Shown here one piece after another: positions 52,083 to 63,400 of a stretch of DNA of 64,000 bases. Each line of letters begins with the position of its first letter. Positions within the stretch are counted from its first letter, which is position 1. The position numbers were made by a program, and so were the translations under genes. The notes below the pieces were generated by a model, which saw nothing but the letters and a program-made list of their open reading frames with translations, had not been told where the DNA came from and did no database searches. This stretch comes from Dacryopinax spathularia (taxonomy: Eukaryota > Basidiomycota > Dacrymycetes > Dacrymycetales > Dacrymycetaceae), in the NCBI GenBank assembly GCA_037974965.1, contig JBBPFI010000002.1, positions 1,302,001 through 1,366,000 on the forward strand, given 5' to 3'.

Positions 52083-53368
52083 CTAATCCAGCTCCTCCTT
52101 AACAGCCTGCATCCCAATCCCCTCATGCTCCACCTTCCCCTCCTGCTCCACCGCGCCCTCCCGGCCAATAGCGCCAAACGCGACCAGCACAAGCAGCGCC
52201 CCGCACACCGTCCTGAACGTCGGGGTCTGGCCGAGCCAGAAATCGCCAAAGATCGCGAATGGAATCGTTAGTGACAGGCCGACGGTGACGACGAGCGGGG
52301 TGGTGCGGAGGACGGCGAGGACGTAGAGGTAGTTCGAGGACCAGGTGATGAACATCTACCCCCACCCCGCTCGCGTTAGTGTTTAACATTGTAGGGTGGT
52401 ATCGAGCGGAACTGACCGAGATAAGCAAGGCGGCCCAGGCGGAGTTCTCCCTTGGCAGGTCGAAGCTCTCTATCCCGAAGATATGCAGTACCAGCCCGAT
52501 CGGCCAAAGACCAAGGGTGATGAATAGCCCCACGAAACCGAAGAACATCTGTGTGTCCAGCTGCGCGTCTGGGCCAGTGCGGACCTTCAGGATCGTAGCG
52601 TAGAACGCGTATAGGATCGCGCTCATGAGAGAGAGGAAGTTGCCCCATGTTGCGTGTGGGAAGTTGGCTGATGCGGAGGTGCGGTCGCCGAGCGTCACCA
52701 ACAGGACCCCCGAGAAGCTGTCATGACTTTAGACTTGCAGGTTGTGCGACGAGATGAGGGGGGCGTACCTGATCACGACTGCAGCGACTTTCCCCCACGT
52801 CAGCTTCTCTACTCCGAACAGCTTTCCCACAGCGAGGGTGAAGAACCCGCTCGTGCTCGCCAAAATCGTGCTGCTCGCCACGCTCGTAAATTCCAGACTG
52901 GCATTATTCGTCCAGTTTGCAAAGAACCACAGGATACAGAATACCGCTGCGAGCTCGGCCGTCGCGCGGATGCTCATCTTTCGCGGGTCGCCAGGCAGGG
53001 GCGCGCCATCCCGGCCTGAGACGGCGGAGTAGGCGTATTGCGAGTTCGGAGGACGGCAGTAGCGCTGAAAGAGGAAGGGGAGGAGGTAGAGCGTTACGGT
53101 TGATGTCTTGAGGTATGTTACACTGCAGTCCGAGGTCAATATCCCCCGGGAATGCAAGGCAGCTGACACGTACAGGAATGGCTTGTTGAATCCGAACACG
53201 AACAAGTTCTGTCGCCGGAATCAGCCAACTCGACATAGAACTCGACATAGGACCTTGCATCCTTGCACCAACCTGAATCAAGAAGCTTGATATTGTCCAC
53301 AGCGATACCACACTCAGGAGGAAGAACACGCCAACGACATAGTTGTACGTGCTTTTGTCGAGAGCCAT
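52083..53368 (-). CDS. SLC35F5-like drug/metabolite transporter
   Basis: Minus-strand exons 53368-53273, 53208-53174, 53122-52769, 52717-52417 and 52355-52083 encode 352 residues with about nine or ten membrane segments. Family landmarks are the first segment with SLWTISSFLIQ, NKPFLVTYLKTS after it, the NASLEFTSVASSTILASTSGFFTL repeat-1 core, then GVLLVTLGD and the repeat-2 core NYLYVLAVLRTTPLVVTVGLSLTIPFA. This matches the EamA-type SLC35F5 group, which includes yeast Thi74/Ymp proteins of vacuolar or mitochondrial membranes. The substrate is not known. The second exon is only 35 nt. The C-terminal tail is acidic. Confidence 0.85.
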
Positions 53369-54081
53369 CTGGAGCGCAATGAGACCGCCGCCAGCTTCCT
53401 GGTTGCTGGCAGCTCACCTTGGCAGCTCAATAACAGATATATCGTTGCCCTTCAAACCGCAATAGTATAATAGTTGATGTTTTCTTGCCGGGAGTTGATG
53501 ACTGGCGGGTGTTGGTTCTGAATGCTAGGAACGGGAACGAGCGGGATCTCACTGCGGAAGATCGGGGACGGCAGAGGGACGCGTTTAGAAGGCTGAAGCC
53601 GGTAACGCGGGTATGGAGGGTGCGGGATTTGACAAGGAGCTAGCAAGATTCAACATGCAAACTTCAGCTAGACCAATTGACCCGTTCTGCTGCCTGTTGA
53701 AGCTGCAGTACTTCGGGCTGGCTGATGGTCGCGAGTCGGGGTAACTTCGACCAGCCCGGGGCTTCCTGTCGCGATGTCCCTAATCATTGGACCCTGACCG
53801 CGTGTCTCATCACCCCGCAATGACCGGAGATAGCAAGATGGGCGGGATTCGACGCGTTCTTAGGACGCGACGTTACGAGAAAGTCTACCGTGCGCGTTTT
53901 GACAGCGAAGACTTACTTGTTCTTCCCCACCACCGGTCAGTGACCCTCCTAATATTATCTATAATTACGATGACAAGAAGGAAATACAGTGTTCGAAGTT
54001 GGGAAACGCAGTGGCAGTCGTGCGTGGTGTCCGAAAGGTCCCTTGACGACGGAAAGATCGTCCGTGATTGACCGACAGCCC
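53369..54081. other. Intergenic, upstream of the SLC35F5-like gene
   Basis: The 713 bp lie between two minus-strand genes and hold the promoter of the SLC35F5-like gene and the 3' end of the methyltransferase gene. No gene is seen. Confidence 0.5.
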
Positions 54082-55375
54082 TTAGTAAAGATCACCGATG
54101 ATATCGTGTCTCCCTCCAATATTGATGAACGCGTACTGTTTTGAGAGTCAGTGTCCATGGACAGGCAAACTGCGTGGGAACCCACCTCGGCCAACTCCGG
54201 TCTGACATGATGATACAAGCTGACATAGACGAGGTTCGGTTCCGATCTGAACGGCCGCAGGCCGGCAGCTTCGAGCAGCTCGAACCACTCCAAGAACTCT
54301 GAGAAACGCTTCTTCCAAGCGTGAATTTCCACTTGAAGCTGCCCGAAGGGAAGGGGCAGGCGGCGCTCCATGTAGTAGTTGCAGAATCCACGGAGGACCT
54401 CGAATTCTGCCCCTTCGATGTCCACCTTCAGAATGTCGATGAATGTGTGACCTGGGCAGACTCTCAGCCCGCAGTCAAAGGTTCATGGAAGCCATGCGCA
54501 CCATTCTGCCTCATGAGGGTGTCTAGGGTGTAGACCTGGAAATCAGGATTCGAGCCCGCGCCGTGGTCATCCTTGTCCCCGATAGCATACTTGAAGAAGT
54601 GTGCGCGACGCTTCAGAGCCGGCACATCCTCGATTTGTGGGCCCCACTGTGAACCCAATTGGTCAGATACACTATGTCTTGGTAACAGATAGAAACATAC
54701 CGAGTCCACGCTGAAGTCGTACCCATATACTTCGGCAGTCGGAGCAGCTTCGAGCAGCGCAGCCTCGTAGGACGAATCGTCCGACACGCCTGCTCGCCTG
54801 TAAGCCTCGGAACGCACGCCGCTGTATCCTCGACGCACCCATGCTGTAGATCACTACCTCCGGCTTGCGCGAAATGACGTCCATGCCGCAAACGTACTTC
54901 CCGCCATCACCCATTCTTCCGATCCTGCGCGTGTCCAACGGGCAGTCAAACAGCGGCAAGAAGAAGTCCCAGAGCGTCCAGTACGCCTCTTTCAACTCCC
55001 CTACCGGCCATCTACCACAACGTCGAACCAGCAGAACCAGGCGAGAAGAACCAGGACTCACGCCTTGATCTGCGACGCGCCTCCCAAATCCTGGATAAAG
55101 CGTCCCCTCTCCGCCAGAACCTCTCTGTACCGCCCTTCACTCGCCATGACGGCCTCCTCGATCGTCGCCGGTCTCCCGGGATGCGGGTAAGGAGGCGGCG
55201 GACGCCGGAAATGCGGTACTGGCGGGCCAGCACGGTGCGAGGTCGTGTAGAGCAGGAGAAGGACGAGGGCGACGATTATCCCTCCCATGAGCTTTTGGGG
55301 GGGCGGGATCTGGTTCCATGGCGGGATGCGGCGGGGGAGGTTGGACAGGAGGGAGCTGTACCGGACTGAGGACAT
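54082..55375 (-). CDS. Membrane-anchored METTL24-like methyltransferase
   Basis: Minus-strand exons 55375-55062, 55011-54839, 54789-54701, 54646-54502, 54451-54186 and 54135-54082 encode 346 residues. A short basic N terminus precedes one membrane span (about 29-46), giving type II topology. The lumenal part has FFLPLFDCP, RIGRMGDGGKYVCG, a YSMG...SSYEA segment, VYGYDFSVDS, FKYAIGD, then TLDTLMRQNGHTFIDILKVDIEGAEFE and PFGQLQVEIH. This series is shared with metazoan METTL24 and related FkbM-like proteins, which use SAM; the acceptor is unknown. A Golgi or ER location is inferred from the anchor. The 51 bp intron 54451-54502 must be removed to join LMRQNG to HTFIDIL. Confidence 0.75.
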
Positions 55376-56221
55376 GATTTCTAGCCTTCTTGGCTTGTAC
55401 AGGGGGTAAGGAGCGTGAGGGAGATTTGGGACGCGTTCTAAGGCAGAAAGGATTGGTTAGGCGGGAAAGCAAGGAAGGAACCTGTTGTCTATCCCTGAAG
55501 GTCGGGCTTTCGGGCGAGGTAAATACCTCAACCCCACGTGCGGGGCCCACCAAAGCTTGTTCTTGGCAGGGTTCAGCCTGAACCGAAAGGCTGGCCCCGC
55601 GCCCACGATAAGAAGAACGAGGAAGACCATCACTATTGATCGATCGATTCAATAGTCATAACCAAGAATGAATGAATTGGAAATCAACATCCATCTGATT
55701 TCGATTTCTTTTTTACGCTGAGTACTTTGCATGGGTTTTTGGGGCATGATGACAGTACAGCAAATACGGAAATACTGTAACTAACCTAAGTTAACGTTCT
55801 CTGGTACCACGTATGTATGCAAAGTGTAAACTACAGCTTGACTGAAATGCATGGAGAAGAAGTGAGAAGATGACAGAATATAGAAGTACACGGGGGGAGG
55901 GGGGGATCGCGTGGACGGGTGAATAGCCAGGGTATACAGGTATCTCCGTCCCCGTTCCTTAAGGCTTCCAGATTGGTTATTTATACATTTTGACATTTTG
56001 GTCGATGGTGGTTGTGGTGAGTTTGTCCAGAGATCGATCGCAGATACGGGGAGGAAACCGTGGTAGAGGTATCGAGAGTCGTAGTCGTGAATCCATGGCA
56101 GATGACAAGGAATAAGGATATGTGGCCGGGATTGGCCTTTTGGTGCGCGTATATGCGCGTGACTCGGAGGATCGGTCCTTCCAAGAGAACGGTATACGGC
56201 TCGACAGGTCGTGGGATGGGA
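55376..56221. other. Intergenic, methyltransferase promoter side
   Basis: The 846 bp lie between two minus-strand genes. Sequence from 55640 to 56000 is AT-richer and probably holds the 3' end of the low-complexity gene. No further gene is seen. Confidence 0.5.
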
Positions 56222-58603
56222 TCAATCCTTGTGCGCCGCCTCCTTCTCCTCCCTCCTCTCCCACCTATCCACCCTCTCCTGCATCTCCCTCCTCTCCCTA
56301 ACGCCCCTATCGACCAACGTCAGCTCCCCCAAGTCCCGTGCGAGCGACGCGCCCGTCCAGTTCGCCTGGCCAATAGCGGACGAGTTCGTCTGTGTCCACG
56401 TGGACGCGCGGTCCGCAGCTTGGGAAGGGGTCGGGGCGCGAGACGGGTCGGTCGGGTGCTTGGGATGGGATTGAAATGCACTGCTGGTGGGTGCGGAAGG
56501 GGCGAGATAGTCGAGCAGGGGGTTTCCTTCCGATTCGGTCTTGCGAGCGGCGGTGGAGACGGAAGTGGATGTCGAAGTCGAGGTTGACCCGGAAGGGGGT
56601 TGGGGGCCGCCCATTCGCGGGATGGAGAATGTCAGAACTGTTCGATCTTCGTGTTGGTGCTGGTACTGGTGATGTCGGTGCTGCCGAGGCCGAGGTGAAT
56701 GGATACGCTCCTCCTGTGGGCCTGTGATGGGTGTGGACAATTGCTCGCGCGCACCGCCGTCGAGCGGTGGATGTTGCATATCCGGCTGAGGCGGACAGTC
56801 CGACCCAGCCCTTTCTTGCGAATGTGCCGGAATGACACCAGCATCGGGAGCAGTAGAGTCATCGACGACCTCGCTCATCCCATCCTCTCGCGCCTGCTCC
56901 TCCTCCTTCCCATCACCACCCTCGACCTTCACCGCCTCCTCCGCCATATCATCCTTCCGCTCCTTCCTCGCCTGTCCATCCTCCGGGCCAACCGATTTGC
57001 CCTCCCCTTTCACTTCCACTTCCAAATCCTTCCTCCCCTCCCTCCTCTCCCTCTCCCTCTCTCTCTCCCTCTCCTCAGTCTCCCTCCTCCTCAACACCCT
57101 CCTCCTCTCCCTATTCCGTTCCCTAACCCGCCTCACCGCCTCCGGCCCCGGAGCCAACTCCACCTCTTCCTCCTCCTCCTGGCCCTGCGCACCGCCAGCC
57201 GTCCGAGCAGACCTAGGAGGAGGAAGCGCAAACACGCCCATCCCCAGCCCGCCCGTGCCCATCCCCGTCCCCGGGTTTCCTAGCACGTCCGCCCCTCCGA
57301 ATCCTAGCCCCTGAAGATCGGGGGAAGAGGGTAAACGAGGCCCGACGGAGCCAAAACAGTCCAGTTCGGCTAGGGGGATCGGGTTGGGGTTCGGGCCCGT
57401 GAGGTGCTTCCCGCCCCCGTTGCCGCCGCTCCTTGTACTGCCGCGGGCAGAATTGGCGCTGATGGAGCTGGCGGAGACGCTCGGGTCTGTCGTGTGCGTT
57501 TGCGCGGATGAAGAGGATGTGCGTGTGAAGTTCGTCCAGCCTGTACCGGTCGTACTGGTGCTTCTGCTCGACCCACCCTGTCTGCCCCACGCCTCGGCGC
57601 CGGCGCCCGATCCTGCAGAACCGACCGAGCCGCCGGCCTCGCTCGGCGCCGAGGGGGGGAAGTAAGTGCGGAATGTCGGACTGGGGAGGTTGGGGATGTA
57701 CGTCGTGTACCCTCGCTTGCGACGGCGTTCTTCGCGCGCGGAACGGCGGTCGGCTTCTTCTTTTTCTTGAGGGGACTTCAGCTGTCCTTGGCTTGTAGCA
57801 GAGGAGGAGGGGATAGGGGAAGAGGGGATGATCCCGCTTAGCAAGTCGTTCGAGTGGGGTGTGCCTTCCACTTCCGGGGTGGCGGAGGGCGTGGGGATCG
57901 TTCCCCCGCCTCCTAGTGCCGTGCTGGCGCTCGCGGAGCGGGGCACGTCTTCCCAGCTCTTGCTCTTTGAGGGATAGGCGTGGCTCATCGCTTGCAAAGG
58001 CGTTAACCGCGGCCTGTGCCTCCCCCCTACTCCTCCAGGAGCATCCGTAGCGCCTGAGCCTGAGGTCGGACCAGCTTGGCGCGGGGGAGGAGGTGCAGCT
58101 GGGAGCTGGAAGCCTCGGCGCGATAAGGGATGGAGGAAAGAGTGCAGTGTCAGGCTGGGGTGGTACGCGTTCGGGTAAGGAGGATGGTGGAAGGGTACAT
58201 TTCCCATCCCCGCACCTCCGTGACCGGCGTGGGCATGATGTGTTGGATGATGGGAAGGCGAATAGGAATAGGAGAGCATCGGTGAACCCGTCCCTCCTGA
58301 GCTGGCGGACGCGCCGGAAGAGAGGGGCGAACGAGGAGATGGAAGAACGCGTGGATAGCGATAGGCGTATTCTTCTTTCGTCCCAGACAGCTTGTCGCCC
58401 GCGCCCGCTTTGGACGCCGAGTTAAGGAGATGAGGCGCGTGAGACGGATGGCGAAGGGTAGTGAAGTAGTCCTGCTCTGCCTGTGCTTGACTCGGCTGTT
58501 CTGATGCGCTTGTAGGGGGTGGATTTGGCGGAGGAGCAGGAGGAGGGAGAGGCCGCTGCGGTTGGTCGGGCGGTGCGTGTTGAGGCTGAGGGTGGGCGTT
58601 CAT
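56222..58603 (-). CDS. Low-complexity protein of unknown function, 793 aa
   Basis: Not recognised. A single minus-strand frame from ATG 58603 (an upstream in-frame TTG is not a start) runs 793 residues. It is rich in Ser, Pro, Gly and Thr, with a His-rich patch (near SHHPTHHAHAGHGG), a short ordered-looking N-terminal piece (EQDYFTTLRHPSHAPHLLN), a basic piece with RGYTTYIPNLPSPTFRTYFPP, and a long Arg/Glu run (about 500-560). The C terminus, from about ADRASTWTQTN to the end, is a charged helix. Codon periodicity and the length make it a likely gene, but no domain is visible. A transcriptional or signalling scaffold is possible; nothing shows it. Confidence 0.6.
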   Translation of the reverse strand: MNAHPQPQHAPPDQPQRPLPPPAPPPNPPPTSASEQPSQAQAEQDYFTTLRHPSHAPHLLNSASKAGAGDKLSGTKEEYAYRYPRVLPSPRSPLSSGASASSGGTGSPMLSYSYSPSHHPTHHAHAGHGGAGMGNVPFHHPPYPNAYHPSLTLHSFLHPLSRRGFQLPAAPPPPRQAGPTSGSGATDAPGGVGGRHRPRLTPLQAMSHAYPSKSKSWEDVPRSASASTALGGGGTIPTPSATPEVEGTPHSNDLLSGIIPSSPIPSSSATSQGQLKSPQEKEEADRRSAREERRRKRGYTTYIPNLPSPTFRTYFPPSAPSEAGGSVGSAGSGAGAEAWGRQGGSSRSTSTTGTGWTNFTRTSSSSAQTHTTDPSVSASSISANSARGSTRSGGNGGGKHLTGPNPNPIPLAELDCFGSVGPRLPSSPDLQGLGFGGADVLGNPGTGMGTGGLGMGVFALPPPRSARTAGGAQGQEEEEEVELAPGPEAVRRVRERNRERRRVLRRRETEERERERERERREGRKDLEVEVKGEGKSVGPEDGQARKERKDDMAEEAVKVEGGDGKEEEQAREDGMSEVVDDSTAPDAGVIPAHSQERAGSDCPPQPDMQHPPLDGGAREQLSTPITGPQEERIHSPRPRQHRHHQYQHQHEDRTVLTFSIPRMGGPQPPSGSTSTSTSTSVSTAARKTESEGNPLLDYLAPSAPTSSAFQSHPKHPTDPSRAPTPSQAADRASTWTQTNSSAIGQANWTGASLARDLGELTLVDRGVRERREMQERVDRWERREEKEAAHKD

Positions 58604-60447
58604 CGCAGACAAGGACGAAACCGTTCGGTCTGGGAGGGAGGATCACTCGACTCGTTTGAAAAGGGGTCCCTTGGGGGCCGAGAGGGGTGGTTCGACGCTT
58701 TTCACCCCTAGACTGAGGGGAGTGAGATGAGATGATCTTGATTGATTGATCTTGGAGGTCTTGAACGTCTGGATGGGACTAGTGCTGATGATAGGGATGA
58801 GGGATGAGTCGTACAACACCTCGTCGATCACTGTCGATCGTAGATCCTTCAGTTTAGCTTTGAAGACCTCGGACCTCGGGATTGGTAGTAGTGTCTGTGA
58901 TCGAGCTGAGTCGCAGATGGTGATGTGATGACTTGAACGGTCGCGGGCGGGGAGGGGGGTCGGGAATCAAGCAGAGGACGGGGTCGGGAATGCGTGCCGA
59001 GTGCGGGCAGGTGAACGGGCAGAGGGCAGGAGGGCAGGAAATGGCGGGTGTCGGATGCGTTCGTCTACGGCGGACTGCAGACCGGCCACGGATAGTCAAA
59101 GCAAAGAGGAGCGGGCGAGCGAGTGAGGCCGACCGACGGGCGAAAGGCCTAGGGGGAGTAGGCAGTAGGAATGCGAAGCACGAGGTGCGGGGCAGGACAA
59201 CGGAATAGGGATCGGTACTCGAAGGGATCGGTCGGACGGTCGGGGCGGGCGGCGTGGTGCGACTCTCAGCGTCGACTCGATGTCGAAGTTGGATGTCGCA
59301 CGTCCTGCACCTTGAAGAGGAAGGGCAATCAATCCGAGAGCGAGGAATGAGAGCGCAGACGGTCGTCGTATCGGACTGGAAACCGCAGCGACCGAGCGAC
59401 TCGGAGCCCTGAACTGCTGATGCATGTACATCCATCCATCGTTTTACTGATTTGGATGTCCGCTAACTGTAGCCGTACCGCTTGAGCGCGGGTCAGGGAA
59501 TCGCACACAAGCAAAGGGTCAAGCGAGCTTCGGTTCCCAACCTCCATCCCTCCAACCAAACTTCTTACGAGACAATCCCTTTTCCGCCTGAATTAGTCTC
59601 GCACTCCCTTTCTAGTAAAGCTCCACACTCGCCTCTACTATAGCTCGGAGCAACACATGCCTCCTCGCAGCCGAGCACGGCTCCCTCTTGCCAAACGTAA
59701 CGAATGCAAACAACCCCAGCAGCAAACAGACCAAAAGCGGAAAACACACGTCCGATCTTCAACCCCCTCCCGCCGCTTCTTCTGCGCGAGATCGCCGATC
59801 GTCCCCCTCTTGGCCAATCAGAGGAGGAGACGCTTGGTTCCGCCCGGCAGTCGATAGGGTCCTTGTACGCGACAGTGCCGAGATGCCGCGGCTTGGGACG
59901 CGTGCGATGCCGCGCGCCGAGAGAGGTTCGTTTGGTTTGGTGTGTTGCGATGTGAGGGGCGTGAGGTGAGGCGAGCCCGGATGCTGTAGAGTAATTATTA
60001 TTGACTGCTTTGGTCGAATGGGACCGATGACGGGCTGGTAGGAATGATATTGGAGCTGATGGGGATGAGGTTTGTATGCTGAAAGACTGGTGGACTGCCT
60101 CGGGTGCGTTATCCCGATGCGTTTCCTGGCCAAAATGGGGGCAGAACGCCCAAACAGCCGACCTCGAAGGTCGTTATCCCTGTTTTCTTCTCTACGAAGT
60201 CAATAAGAAAAAAATAGGCTAAAATATTGACGGTCCCAAATGCGACAGCGTTAAAGCGCTTCGTCACCGGCAAACTATAACTGCGCTCGTCCCGAAAAGG
60301 GAGTCCTCGAGGAAAGCAAGTCCACGTGTACCTCACGTGACCCTCCCTTCCTGCTTTCTTTCGACGCGTCCTCGTCGTCATCCCCGCGTCGGCCGCGCAT
60401 TACTGTATCAGCACATTACTCACTTCCTTCACTCCCCTCCTCCCACC
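58604..60447. other. Long divergent interval of 1.84 kb
   Basis: The interval lies between the low-complexity gene and the probable separase gene, transcribed apart. A minus-strand frame at 59435-58854 (193 codons) has no recognisable feature and looks like leader sequence. No gene is supported. Confidence 0.45.
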
Positions 60448-63400
60448 ATGCCCGTAGCAGCACGCTCAACCCGAGCGACCAGCTCGACCCACCCGAGCAG
60501 TACGCGCAGTCGCACGGCTAGTGGTCAGCAGGTCAAGGCCGCGAGGGGGAACGGCATCGCAGGACAGCAAGGCGAGGAAGTCGACGGGCTCGTTTCCCAC
60601 GTCGGCGCTCTCCGGCTCAACGCTGCCCCTGCGTCCAATGCAGCAAGTAGCAAGTCGGCCAGACCAGTCCCCAGCTCGAGACCCGCGACGTCGAGGTCCA
60701 GGTCTATGGCTGAGAACGTCCCTTCTTCTTCCTCTGCTGTTACTGCTGCTCGTAAGGACGAGCTCTCCGCGTCCGAGAAGGGGCGGCAAGCGATGCGTAT
60801 CGTCAACGCTTGCATGCTGCCGCTCTCTGAGGCACTCCAAAAGGGGTTCAAAGCCTCTCTCTCCCCTGTCGGAAAGGGCAAGCCTGCCTCGGCGGGTGGT
60901 ATCAGGTCCAGACCTGCGAACAGGCCGGACGACCCCCTTGCTGGTGGTGAGGGGGAGCGGGAGCCGACGGTCGAGGGATTGAGCGCGGTCGTTGGGAGAT
61001 GTCGGGCCGCTTTGGGTACCATGAGGGAATTGCGAGCGGAGGGGGGCGTTAAGGGGGTGGATGTGGAGCGGGCGGCTGTGGCTGTTGCGGGCAAGTTGGT
61101 CGGGTTGGAGATGGTGAGTTTCTCTGTTCTTTTCTGTCGGAGGATGAGGACAGTTGCTGACATGGATGGGTAGTGGGCGCTCGTACTGGACGTCTTGGCG
61201 GAATCGAGGGAGGGCATCTTAAGGCTGTACGAGCATCCCCTGGATGAGTCCTCCTCAAAGCCCGTGCCGAGCAAGCCGCCTGCAAGACAGCGTATACCAT
61301 CGTCTCGCACAGCGCCTAAGGAGAACGGTATTCTGCCGCAGCACTACGACCTCCTCCGCTATCCCCTCCCGCTGGATCCAGACACCCTCGACGGCTCAGT
61401 ACTTAATACGATCGCCTCGAGCCAGCTATACGCCCTCACGGCCCTCTGTAGGCTCTCGACCCCCAGCACGCTCGCTCAACTCTCTACTGCCCTCTCACAA
61501 CAGGGGACGTTACTCGATTTTATCCCCACCATCCAGCGCCGCTTAGGATCAAAGTTCTTCTCAAACCTCGCATTCTCGACTTTTCGCGCTGTCGCTACTA
61601 GCCTCTCTTCTTCTTCTTCTTCTTCTTCTTCCTCCTCCTCCTCCTCCTCTTCATCTCCTTCTTCGACTTCCCCTTCGAATTCTCCTTCGACTTCCTCCGA
61701 CCCAGCCCCCCTACCGGCAGAAGCACTCTTCTCCATCCGCACCTGGGCGCTCAAATGCTTCATCCACGCCGACACCCTCACCCCCTCCGACTACTGGGAC
61801 CAAACGATGCGCTGGGCGGCCAGCTACCTCAAGTCGATCCCTGGCGGTTCACCCGCAGTAGAGAGGGAGGCGAGCGGGCGAGTCATGTCCCTGTTCGCTG
61901 AGCTCGTGAGGCTCGCAGAAGGGAGGAGGGACGCGAGGGAGTTCGTGGCGGGAGGGTCGTTTGCCAAGATGTGCGATTGGTGGATCAGCCTCGCTAGGCG
62001 GGTCAGTCATCCCTCCCACCAAACTTATCACGCATGAAGACGGCTGACGTTATGTGGTTGTTAGACCGGAGATGTGGATACGATCACTGCTGTTAGCAGT
62101 TTGCTGGCGTCCACTTCGACGGAAGCGTCTTCTTCGATCGGGACGCCTTCGATTGGCAGTATGGGCGGCGGCGTGATGTCGCCTTCTCTCGGCGAAGGCG
62201 GGAAGGACCGAGCTTCCATATCACTCAGCCGGGTGTATGCGCATATCTCCAAAGCGGAGGCGGTGGTGCATAAGTTTGTCAAGGACGGAGAAGGCGCGTA
62301 CTCCTCCTCTCTCTCAGCCAATGCCGTCGAATCTGACACGGACAAAGCAGATAAAGGCGTCGCCAGTCACCTTACGGACATCACAGCTGATATCCGCCGC
62401 TTACCTTCTCTTTACCAATCTGGCGCGGACGGCCTGCACCGCCTGCACCGGGAAACCGAGCGACTCCGGCATTCATGCGTCAAGCTACTCGAGAAGAGCG
62501 CAGACTCCGCCCTCTCCTGCCAGTCTATCAGTCCTGCCTGCCTAGCCGTGCTGGAAGCATTGCTAGAATCGGCCGAATCGATCCTCTCCTCTCGCCAAAC
62601 CGCCCAAGAGCAGCCCACCGCCGAACTGTACACCGACCTCATAACCGGCTCGCTCGACTCACTCCTCGCTCTCGCTCGCATCGTCCTCTCCCCCGCGCAG
62701 CACGCAACGCACGGCCTGGCCTACAGATACCTCGAGCGAGCTCACAAGCTTGCCGCTCAAGCAGAGCGCAAAGAGCTGAACAAGTACATCCGATGTCTCG
62801 CCGCGGCGCACCAGAATGCAGCTGCGCTGATGTACAAGCACAATAAGGCTGAGTATGCGGTGCGGTTTGCGGAGCGGGCGTATGGGCTCAGTGTGGACTT
62901 GGTTCACCATGCCAAGGAGGGGAACGAGGATGTGGATGATGGGCTTAGGGAGCAACTGGGTCGGAGAGCCGAGATTCTGGCGAGCTGTTACCTGAAGCAG
63001 GGGGAGCGGAAGGTGATCGTTTCCGCTGCACGCCGGGATTGTAGTTTTAACATTTCCTCAGCTGGCTTACCGTGCATTCTGCGATGCCCTCTCCTGGATC
63101 CCCACAGAAACGATCTCCGCCCTCCAATCCTCCCTAGCCAAAACATCAGTCCAGGATTCCTTCAAGACCCAGCCCAATCTCTCCTCCTTAATCGACCGGA
63201 TCACCCGACTCGCAGTGTCCGACCTGTTCTTACCGCCACACGAGGTCTCCCTCTGGCCTCAGCTGGAAGCGCGGGATGTGCCGGTGGACGTCATTGCGGG
63301 TATTATGGAGTATCAGATCCTTACGATGGACACGATGTTGCAGAAACCGGAATGTATGGCTGCTGTTGGCTCTCTGGTCGAAGAGGTTTCCTGTCTTTAC

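Noticed and set aside
58854-59435. 193-codon minus-strand frame
   Set aside because: It lies in the leader or promoter of the low-complexity gene and has no recognisable feature.
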